In this document: positions 50,881-60,017 of the stretch, piece by piece
Numbering within the stretch: position 1 is the stretch's first letter
How the letters are laid out: each line of letters starts with the position of its first letter
Assembly (NCBI GenBank): GCA_013433145.1
Contig: CM024182.1
Span: 682,001-746,000 of the forward strand
DNA: 64,000 nucleotides
Source of the DNA: Ascaris suum
Lineage: Eukaryota > Nematoda > Chromadorea > Rhabditida > Ascarididae
Direction of reading: 5' to 3'
Translations under genes and position numbers: made by a program
The notes under the pieces: generated by a model
The model's input: the letters and a program-made list of their open reading frames with translations, nothing else
Databases searched by the model: none
What the model was told of the DNA's origin: nothing

Positions 50881-51215
50881 ATACAAAAGGATAACGTCGG
50901 AAATGAGTAGCATTCTAACCGATGCGATATCTCGAAAGCGCCATCGCAGCTGCAACGCTTCAACAGTTTCCCTGCTTCAGATAATCTCCAAGAGGACATA
51001 AGAAAACAAATCTGGCGGCTTCGCTGCTCCATCTTCTCCCCAGAAGATTCCACAGAAACACCTATGAAGAATTTCGAAACCTGGCTTCGGCGCTCCGCCG
51101 CTTCGGCCGGAATGAATACAGCAACACGCGGATAACATCTGGCGAAGCAGCTTCCCGATGTTTCAATTGTGGGACCGTGAAGCGAATATCGGGCCTCGGC
51201 GCTTTCAGGGATCAA
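50880..51215. repeat. Right edge of satellite, decayed copies
   Basis: Scattered GAAAGCGCC, GGCTTCGGCGCTCCGCCG and CTCGGCGCTTTC words remain among non-repeat sequence, fading out near 51215. This mirrors the left edge. Confidence 0.55.
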
Positions 51216-51960
51216 ATGTAGAAGATAAGCGATAACGATACACGGAAAATAAATTTCGATGAGTACTATAAATGAAAAGAGGTGTAAGCGAATTTTCAAA
51301 ATCATAATAAAATTCACACGAAGCAAGGCCCTTAGTAATCCACAGAAAACACCGGAGCCAAGCACCTACGAATGGAACGTAACCAGAGCCAACAGTGACG
51401 AGTGGATGAAAGATCAAAGAAACGCGCGACCTTTGCTCGTTCAGTCCATCGCGAGAGGCCATAAACGGCTGGACGGGATCGTAAGGTGCAGAATGGAAGC
51501 GCGGGAATTCGCTCAGACAATCCACGCGAACCGAGGTACTGATTACTGAGTTCATTCTTAGGTCAAGCAATCTTGAATATCGCTTCAGCTTTCCCGCATG
51601 GAATAGTGAATTGTGCAGGTGAAATTAAATTCAAGTCAATAGGTCATCTACGGAAACGTTCGGTAGAACCGATGGGCATGGATACAACAGCTCTGGTTAC
51701 GGGCTTTCATATGTATGCACTTCAACTTAATTCCGTTATAAGCAAGGGTATCGGAAAAAAAGCGTATCGTGGTGGAAAAAGGTAGCCCTCCGTGCCCCAA
51801 GCATACCGCCTGGAAAAACATCTTTTCAGGCAAAAAGTTGCAACAATCGAACGGCATTGCCCTAGGGCGGAATTGCTTATTGGCTGAGAATTCTTTATTC
51901 CAGTATTGACGTGAACATCAGGGATCCATAGGCCCCTCTCTTCTGCGATCTCTTTTTGAG
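51216..51960. other. Transition region right of the satellite
   Basis: Mixed composition. A 96-codon + frame at 51259-51549 and overlapping minus-strand frames show no family signal. No gene called. Confidence 0.5.
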
Positions 51961-51984
51961 TTCTCATAAGAAAGTTATGCACCC

Positions 51985-52440
51985 CCCATAACAGAATTGA
52001 CCCACGAGGAGGGTAGCTACCCCTTGAAACTCTGCTTTCTTCGGCGTGCAGTTGAGACTAACGCAAAAAAAAGTACCTCCCCAATTCATTCTATTGCATT
52101 ATACATTCTTGTTTCATTCCCCGTCAGCCCTCACAGTCTCCTTTAAAAACCTACATATTATTCCGAACATAGGTGGACCACAGGATGGGAGGGAGACCAC
52201 TTGCACCCCCCGCTTTCTTCCGCCTGGAGGAACGCTTGTGGAAAAAAACTATTGTTTAATTTATTTCCTAACATTATACATCCTTGCTCCATTTCTGGTT
52301 ACTTTCCTTGAATTGAGAACGAGGTTACACGTTACTGCGAATAGAACTAAACCACAAGGGGGCTGCCGCCCTCTTCAACCCCTGCTTTCTTCCGCGTGCA
52401 GTCGGCGTTGTGGGAAAAATAATTTTTTAATTGATTGCAC
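51985..52440. repeat. ~175-bp tandem repeat, about 2.5 diverged copies
   Basis: The word CTGCTTTCTTCGGCGTGCAG and close variants recur at about 52031, 52211 and 52381, each preceded by a C-rich stretch and followed by a poly-A/poly-T patch. The period is 170-180 bp. Confidence 0.75.
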
Positions 52441-53170
52441 TAGATTTCATGCTTTCGATCGATTTCAAACCTTGCCTAGACACCAGGCCATACCACCTTA
52501 TGAAAGAGAAACTTCCTCAACACTCAAAGACTGAAGAGAGTCATAGTCTCTATATCCTACGTTAGGTTTGGAAGACAAATTTTATCCAGGTTCCTTTTCC
52601 CGGGTTTTGCCGCCAACAAACCCAGCCTAGACACCGGGCCATATGATCCTATGAAAGAAAAATTTCGTCAAAAGTCAAAAACTGAAGGGAGCCAGAGCGT
52701 CTGCAAGGCTACTTAACTATGGAAGAAATATATTTCAAAAATTATCCAGGTTCCCTTTCTCGGGTTTACCGCATCAATAAACCCAACTAGACACTGGGGC
52801 ATGTTATGTTATGGAAGAAAAATTTCCTCAAAACTCAAACAGTGAAGAGAGAGAGAGTCTTTACAAGCTTCCTTAAGCATGGAACACAAATATTTCAAAA
52901 ATCTTCCATGTTCCTTTTCCCGGGTTTTGCCCACCAACAAATCCAGCCTGGGCACCGGGCCACATCATCTTATGGAAGAAAAATTTCTCTAACCTCGAAG
53001 ACTGCACAGAGTCAGAGTGTCTGCAATGGTATTTAACTATGGAGGAGAGATGTTTCAAAAATTATCCAGGTTTCCTTCCCCCGGTTTTGTGCACCAATAA
53101 GCTCAGCCTAGCCACCGGGCCATATCATCTTATGCAAGAAAAATTTCCCCGAAGATTGAAGTTTGAAAAA
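52430..53170. repeat. ~160-bp tandem repeat, about 4.5 copies
   Basis: The segment CCAGGTTCCTTTTCCCGGGT and its variants start copies at about 52586, 52746, 52906 and 53066. A degenerate partial copy precedes them and a truncated one ends the run. Each copy contains AGACACCGGGCCATAT-like and GGAAGAAAAATTTC-like words. Confidence 0.88.
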
Positions 53171-54340
53171 AGTTAGTGTCTATGAGCCCAAAGTCAGTTA
53201 CTGATCTTCTGCATACTGTAATATATATAGACTTTGGAGGTAAAAGTTAGAGTAAATAATAAAACCGAGCAGAAAATCAAATTAAGAGAAAGCACTGGTT
53301 ATGATAAAGTGATGCAAAGGTCGTCACACAACTGAAGTTTAGAATGATCGATGCCCATAGAAACTTTCCTATAGCGGCAACAAATTCATTATTTTCACCA
53401 TTGATGACATAACTTGTGAGATTTCTATGAAACACTCAACGCGGAACTATGAATTTCTCAAAAAATTCCCAATTTTCAAATAATGCTGATAGCTTTTGAA
53501 AATATCTTATAATTTTTTTTCAAAACAAGCGACTAAGTTAGCGAATTGAAATCGTTATTAAGCGTAATTTTTCAAACACTCGTTTCAATATCGCTGCTAT
53601 TTTCACAAAAGCGGAGAATAGCGTTAGAGTAGCTGGCACAACATTTTACCACTCTTCAGACCACTCGCTCTCTTAATTTGCTAGTAAATAATAAAACGTG
53701 CACTGAAGTCTTCATACTTGAGTTAGTCCAACTGCTCGCAATAAACTACAAAAAAGGCGTTTTTCTCCTGATCAGATCAACACAAAATGAATGAAATTTT
53801 TACGCACCTCTGCCCATACTTCTTTCAAGGTGCACTGTCTCAAGTTGAAACAACTGTGAGCATATACAAACACAGATATAATACGCCCAGGTATTGTGCA
53901 GTCACAGTTTTTTTCTCTAAGAACTTATAGGAAGAATAATCGTTTTGAACTAAAAACTTTGTCCCATTCAGCAGAAACTTCGTCTTCCTGCAATTTTTTT
54001 CCCGAAATTTCCCTTGAACTCCGTCAAGCTTCATTCTTCCAACCCCTCCGTCTCAATTATATCCTCCATCTTAATTCTTTCGGACAGATAACCGAAGTTT
54101 TTGGCAGTTGTTATGTAGTCCATGGGGGAAATTGGAGGAGAAAAATTGTTATCATTATTATTTTTATTAGGCGACCAAAGCAAGCAAACGTTCGTTGCAT
54201 AATATATTTCGCAATATCCAAAAAATGGTCCCATATTCGATGTTTCATAGAATTTAACGTTGGAGAGGAAGACGTCGAACAATAATTTACACTTGTTTTA
54301 TTATTGCTCTATATTTACGAGCGCTTTTTTGTTTAATGCA
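53171..54340. other. A+T-rich intergenic region upstream of the SXP genes
   Basis: No gene recognised. A 129-codon + frame (53896-54285) overlaps minus-strand frames and has neither a secretory start nor family features. Confidence 0.55.
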
Positions 54341-54353
54341 ATCTTTATTAGCA

Positions 54354-54360
54354 TATAATA
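54354..54360 (+). promoter_or_regulatory. TATA-like element upstream of first SXP/RAL-2-like gene
   Basis: TATAATA lies 108 bp upstream of the ATG and about 100 bp upstream of the likely trans-splice acceptor. Confidence 0.35.
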
Positions 54361-54450
54361 GAGACCTTAAAGCCGAACGCTATGCGCTTCTTCTTTTGCA
54401 TAAATAAAGACATTTGTCACATAAATTGTGCGCAAATAAGCGGGAAACAA

Positions 54451-54460
54451 TTCACTGCAG
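54451..54460 (+). promoter_or_regulatory. Putative trans-splice acceptor, first SXP/RAL-2-like gene
   Basis: TTCACTGCAG ends 7 nt before the ATG at 54468, typical spacing for spliced-leader addition in nematodes. Confidence 0.4.
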
Positions 54461-54467
54461 CCGCACA

Positions 54468-54689
54468 ATGAACAGAATATTTGTGCATCTTCTCTACGTT
54501 AGTCTTGTAATGCCTGTTTTCGCACAATGGGTGGTATATCACGACGGCTATCTTCCGGATTTCTTGGTTGGTGCTAACGAAGAACAAACTGAACAATTTA
54601 AACGGATCATTTCCAATCGAAGTCTCTCGGCTAATGAGTATAATCAACAAATGGACGCGCTTATCTCACAATTAGATCCAAGCAATCAG
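54468..54689 (+). CDS. SXP/RAL-2-like gene 1, exon 1
   Basis: 74 codons: signal peptide and first helix of DUF148. The donor is the non-canonical GCAAGT. Confidence 0.75.
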
Positions 54690-57600
54690 GCAAGTAATAT
54701 AATCACTTTCTGACAGGTGTTTACAGAGAACAGTTAAAAGATCAATCCTAAACGTGCAATATCCGGACTTATTCTTTTTACTTTTTTCACATCCAAAATA
54801 TGCAATATTCTTCTTTTAGTTTTTCACAATCTTTTTGCTCGAATAAACTTCCCTTTTGAAGCTTCATGAGGAAAAGCTGTCCTTCACACTGGAATCTACT
54901 TTTTCAATTCTCGACCACTACTCTTTTTTCGTCGATGCTAAAAATGTGTGATTTATGAAAATAAACGAATCAAATGAGGACATTCACTAAACGAGTGATG
55001 TAGTTGTGATGCGGAAGGATGTTTCTTTTAGGCAACTCGCTAAAGAGAAAAGTCAATCGATCATCTCGGGTGGTTCCCGACTTATTATTGGTACTCCTAA
55101 GGAGCTTTATAATATGCTGACTATATGAGTGGACATGATGTGCTACATGATCCTCCAAGGTCACAGAATCCATAGTTTCGAATCAAGTGCTTCATAAAAG
55201 TTGAAACCATCATACTGTTGCTCAAGATCGGCCGATCTTCTTACTAATAAGTTGATGAAGAGTCTCGAGATTAGAAAATTTTCTTTATGATTCCCATTGA
55301 TTTATTCATCTTAAAACTAATCTTCTTAAAGGAAAAATATATGCAACCGCAACGAGAGGCTAAAGAATCAATGCAGAAAGTGAGTGCCAAATTTCTTGAG
55401 TTAATATCTCACTTTCCCGACGAGGTAAAGCGTGTCGCCCAACAACTGGTCGACAATGCGTTGGCGAGTGGGCAACAGACACCGCAAGAAATGAATAGAA
55501 AGGTCAACTGTTAACCTTATGCGACATAAACGCCTATATAGACCACTCAGAACAAGGTCTACTAACCACAGATGCCGCATTTAACGAGCTATTGCCAGTA
55601 TGTTTCAGTATTGCTATTAGAAGCCCATTAAAATTTGCAAGCGGTCTTAGTGATATGGCAGGTAATGTCTACGGCAAGTTGAAAATGAGTTTTGAAAAAG
55701 AGAAGAGCTGTCGTCGAAATCCATAAAATTTGGAGGGCATCCTTTAATTAGTACGCACTCAAGCGAAAAGAATGAAATCTTGTAAAGTTTTTATAGCATA
55801 ATTCTTCCCTACATAAAAGGTAACCGAAGAATTTGTATTCGTTATTCGTTTTCTAAATGGTTATAACATGGATGCTAGAAAATTTAGGTGGAATATTGGA
55901 AGAAAATTTAGCGCACCTACGAGCTATACTGATCAAAGTTGTCGCGGCTTCATCTATATGGCTTATTTCAAACGGATAATGCCTGGAGAAATTTTTAGAT
56001 GAGAAAACACAAGAAGTTCACATTCCCAATGTATAAATGAAACCGATTCGATAGTTATACAATATTTGTTTTTTTTTTCAGTGGAAAATTTATTCAAATT
56101 GATCATATGCGGTGATTGCATCGATTAGTATATCGTCGCTATCCGTTGCTGGAAAATATTTTAGAAATTAGAGAGACAGCCTAAAACATGACAGTTTTTT
56201 TTCATTTTTCTATTGAGCTACTTAATAAATCGTATGAATAACATTCTAATCTCTGAATTGAACACCACGATATGCGTCATCTAATCAATTTTTGAGAACA
56301 GACCATACAAAAATTACATTTTTATAATTTCCCACTTTATTAGCTCTTGAGATCACATATTTTTGTGTGTTTTCCCGGTTCGGGATGTTAATATTTAAAA
56401 ATGAAAGTAAACAAAAAGAATCTTCTCAAAGAGAAGCTACATCATCGCTAAATTTCCAAAGCGACTTCAGAGTCATGGAAAAAATTGGTCGACGTTACGG
56501 AGCAAAGAAAAACTTTACTTTTTATATTCGTTGCTTATAATCTTATATTTTACACCACATTTGATTTATATTATATTTATATATTTTACAAAGTATAATT
56601 TTATATTCGTTTATGCTCTTTTTTCTCATTTTTCACTTATTTCGGATATTGTTTTATCTAAGGTGATCATATAGCCATAGCAAATCGATTACCATTAAAC
56701 GTTCAAACGAACCATTCAACAGGAAATAAACTATTTAAAACCATAGAAATGAATGTCTGATTTGGCCGACGATGAATTTAATGCACATATGAATATTCCT
56801 ATTGGCACTACCATTTGAAGTGGAAAGTTTTTGATCAGCGAATCCATCAGCATTCAGCATGCATCAATAAATTGTAGCATTGGTGAATAGCTATAAGGTT
56901 TTACTTCCGTTTCATATTTCAGTCGAATTATATAGGTTGCAATATGCAATATATCGTAATATATTGCGATAAGAACATCATCATATCTATGCAGGTATAT
57001 CTACCGTGTGCTTATTTAGTTCCCTAATTTTTCAATAGAAAAGCACTTATGATGATGAAATTTTATTTGTATTCTAAGAAATCGAATATAAAAGTGGTTT
57101 AAGCGGCCTCCATATTCTTGAAGAAAATCCACCTATATATCCATAGACCTTTTCTACGCTTCTCCACAATATCCCATATTCAGAGGCGTTTCTTCATCTA
57201 TGTGTATGCGTATAGGCCTGTCTCTCTGTTTGTCTGCCGATATGTTCGAGCAAGTTTAATATGGGGATCACTGAAGTTGAAATTAGAAATTTTGTGAGCG
57301 CTGTACGCTAGAGATCACTTTTTGCACTAAACTTTAAGTTTACCGCCTTATTAGGGAGCACTTAAAGGTTCGCGAATGTATTTGAATGTTGCGCTCGTTC
57401 GCATTTTGTAGCCTATCGAGGTCAAAACAAGTGGAGAAGCAGACTATAATAGCTGATATTCCTCAAATTACCTCGCCTCAAATTTAGGAACCCCTAACAA
57501 CGGGAGATTCAGAATTTTACTTGAGGTTTCCGGCTTTTTGGGACCCAAAACCAAAATTTACCCATTTCTTTGAGTTCAAGAGGAAATCGCACCCCTTCTT

Positions 57601-58503
57601 GTGAAATCGGCAAATATTTTTTCTTAAGCAGGTAAATAAAACTAAGGTTATTTAACTTAGTGGCGAAAACTTCGGACTAGGTCTTGTGGAATATAATGGA
57701 ATCTCAAACAATGCGGTAGATAACAACTAGAAAAAAATCAAGCGAGAATGAAAAAAGGATGACAATTTTGCGATACTCGTGCATTATCAGGAATAGGTAA
57801 AATTTCCTGAGCGAGAACATTCGATCATAATTTTGTGGTGTTATTGCATCGCATTGCATTATGCTAATAAATACCTGCCATTTTCACCAATGATATGCAA
57901 TTCCTGCGCCGACTTTTTGAAATCCGGAATGCCAAAACTTGCGAGAACCAACCAAGAGCAAGCAATATGGATGAAGACCTGAACTACATGCTTACATTTG
58001 CACTATGCGCTTACTGATCAGACTAACGACCGACTAAATATCCAACTGGGCGGATCAAAGTTGAGTCTAAAATTTGAGCGGAACTTTGTTCTCGTCGATT
58101 TACCGACATATAAAATATGCAAAACAAATTTTGTGTTAGTATGCCAAACAGTTAGTAAACAAATTATTATTAAACTTTATGTAAATGTAATTGCGACTGT
58201 AAGCTTATATATAAATATATTTGAATGTTCACTAACTTTGATGGCCAAAAACAGCAATAAAAAACTACGTAAATAAATATGTAAATTTAATGCGACTGAC
58301 CACTGACTATGGAGACAATCACCTGGACACTAAATAAATTTGCCTTTGCTATACTGTTAGATCGATGGTGTAACTCTTTGAAAAAAAAAGTTCTTATATT
58401 GCAGATGAATGCAATTTTATCGAAACTAACACCGAGCACGATCACCGAGCTGATGAATGCTTACTATGAGGCTACTCAACTCGTCAACAACAACGACCAA
58501 TGA
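54468..58503 (+). CDS. SXP/RAL-2-like (DUF148) secreted protein, 163 residues, three exons
   Basis: Exons are 54468-54689, 55332-55502 and 58405-58503, all phase 0. The protein starts with a signal peptide (MNRIFVHLLYVSLVMPVFA, cleavage likely before Q20). A mostly helical region then fits the DUF148 pattern: EQTEQFKRIISNRSLSANEY in exon 1, FLELISHFPDEVKRVAQQL and TPQEMNRK in exon 2, MNAILSKLTPSTITELMNAY in exon 3. Members are nematode-specific secreted proteins, several known as immunodominant antigens; their biochemical role is poorly defined. The first intron uses a GC donor (CAG|GCAAGT). The second intron is about 2.9 kb. The start was chosen for the signal peptide and the nearby trans-splice acceptor. 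Confidence 0.75.
55332..55502 (+). CDS. SXP/RAL-2-like gene 1, exon 2
   Basis: 57 codons, acceptor CTTCTTAAAG, donor AAG|GTCAAC. It carries the central helices of the domain. Confidence 0.72.
55503..58404 (+). other. Long second intron of SXP/RAL-2-like gene 1
   Basis: 2.9 kb of A+T-rich DNA. I see no coding signal. An unrelated gene or a lost SXP copy could be hidden, but none is visible. Confidence 0.55.
58405..58503 (+). CDS. SXP/RAL-2-like gene 1, exon 3 (C-terminus)
   Basis: 33 codons including TGA, acceptor ATATTGCAG, phase 0. It aligns with the start of exon 3 of the neighbouring gene (IDALMAKADYGVYNEIYDW), which supports the 2.9-kb intron. Confidence 0.7.
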   Translation: MNAILSKLTPSTITELMNAYYEATQLVNNNDQ

Positions 58504-58705
58504 AGAACATCCTTTGAATCCACTTTGTTTACGTGAATAAGAAATTCCTATATTACTGTAAAGAATTAAAAGAACTCTTTTTTATTAGAAAATTATCGAA
58601 AACAAAATAATTGCATGCAAAAGATGATATGGATTTTAGTTTGTCTCGTTTTGAGTTTATATGACAAGCCATGTGAGCTTCAATAGGCGATGTTAGGTGA
58701 GGAAA

Positions 58706-58711
58706 AATAAA
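58706..58711 (+). terminator. Candidate poly(A) signal, SXP/RAL-2-like gene 1
   Basis: AATAAA about 200 nt after the TGA. A weaker GAATAAG lies closer. Confidence 0.4.
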
Positions 58712-59635
58712 GCGAGTCGGTCATTCGAAGGTTCCGTATTTCGTACTTTCAGTGTAAAATTTCACATATAATTTCTTTGCCAAAGAATTCACCTTTGTTA
58801 CATATCCACAGCTTCTAAAACAAAAATTGTAAATTCTGTTGGAGATTGAAATGTCATTAACTCAAATAAACATTGATAATTGATATAAAAAGGACAATGT
58901 TGATAAGCTCTTTACTCCATGATTCAAGCTCTGACTCAGTATATGCAGCAATAATTTTGTCTCAATTTGCAAGTTAAAATCACCGGAAATGCAGGCAGAA
59001 ACGCATCTTTACATAGTTATGACGACGATATCAATATATAGTTTCAAATGCAGCGCTTTTGGCACTCGCTCTATGCAAATGAGATGCATTACGCTACTGA
59101 GCTGTTCCCGGAAATGAAAATCATAGGCAAAACATCAACGAGACATTTCCAGTATAATGCAATCCCCTCGCCTTCTATTAATTTGCATTTTCCAGCTATT
59201 CAAATCAAATTACCCAAGAATCCACCCCAAAGAACACTAATAGAATTTCTAGCAAAATAATGTGAAAACCAAGTTACCACTGAATGTCACCTTTACAACT
59301 AGAAGCTTACCACACAGTCACAATGGTTAGTCGCTGAGGCATCTAAAACGGCTCTAAATTCTTGCATCAACGAATAGAAACAGTAAGATTTTAAAACATT
59401 CAGAGCGAAAATATGATTTGTATTTGAATCAAAAAATGGAATCTTCAATAAAATTTATGATGGAAACGATTGAAATTTGAAATAAATCGTTTTTCACTTA
59501 AAGATAGAAAAGAAAAGCAAATCAAACGATATTATATTTGCACAACAATTACTGGCGAATATTAACGCACATTCGATAATATAACATTCAATTCTACATT
59601 GCATTTTATTGCCATTAAGAAATGTTGGATGGGCC
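58712..59635. other. Intergenic region between the two SXP/RAL-2-like genes
   Basis: About 0.9 kb, A+T-rich. A 70-codon frame at 59048-59260 has no supporting features. Confidence 0.6.
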
Positions 59636-59644
59636 TATATAATA
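59636..59644 (+). promoter_or_regulatory. TATA-like element upstream of second SXP/RAL-2-like gene
   Basis: TATATAATA, 70 bp upstream of the ATG and about 42 bp before the acceptor at 59686. This would leave only a short outron. Confidence 0.4.
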
Positions 59645-59672
59645 AGCAACTCCGAATAAATCCCATCCACCT

Positions 59673-59686
59673 GTTTGTAATTACAG
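59673..59686 (+). promoter_or_regulatory. Putative trans-splice acceptor, second SXP/RAL-2-like gene
   Basis: The T-rich stretch ending TTACAG precedes a 19-nt leader and the ATG at 59706. Confidence 0.45.
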
Positions 59687-59705
59687 GTGCGCTTGAAGAA
59701 AAGGT

Positions 59706-60017
59706 ATGAAGGCTGTAATGTTAATCGTTGGTGCGTACGTCATTCTCCTTCAGACGATTGTCTGCATGGGAACTGGGACCTCCGAACAACCAAATGATCC
59801 TAAGCAGCGGCACCATACATGGGGTAGCGTGGTTATGTTAGGAACAAGTCCTTTGGGGATTCGAAATATCGCTGCAGCAGTTGAACCAATTCTCAACGTA
59901 ACCGATAATGAAGGTGCAAAAGAATTTGAGACGATACTCAATTCGGCGAAACTTTCACGAGGTGAAAGGATGAAAAAGCTTAAAGAATGGGCCGAAAAAC
60001 AAGGAGGAAAAACATTG
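59706..60017 (+). CDS. SXP/RAL-2-like gene 2, exon 1
   Basis: 104 codons: signal peptide and first DUF148 helices, donor TTG|GTAAGTT. Confidence 0.78.

Noticed and set aside
39838..51215. Satellite considered as a CRISPR-like array
   Set aside because: There are no unique spacers between constant repeats, the units abut directly, and the organism is a nematode.
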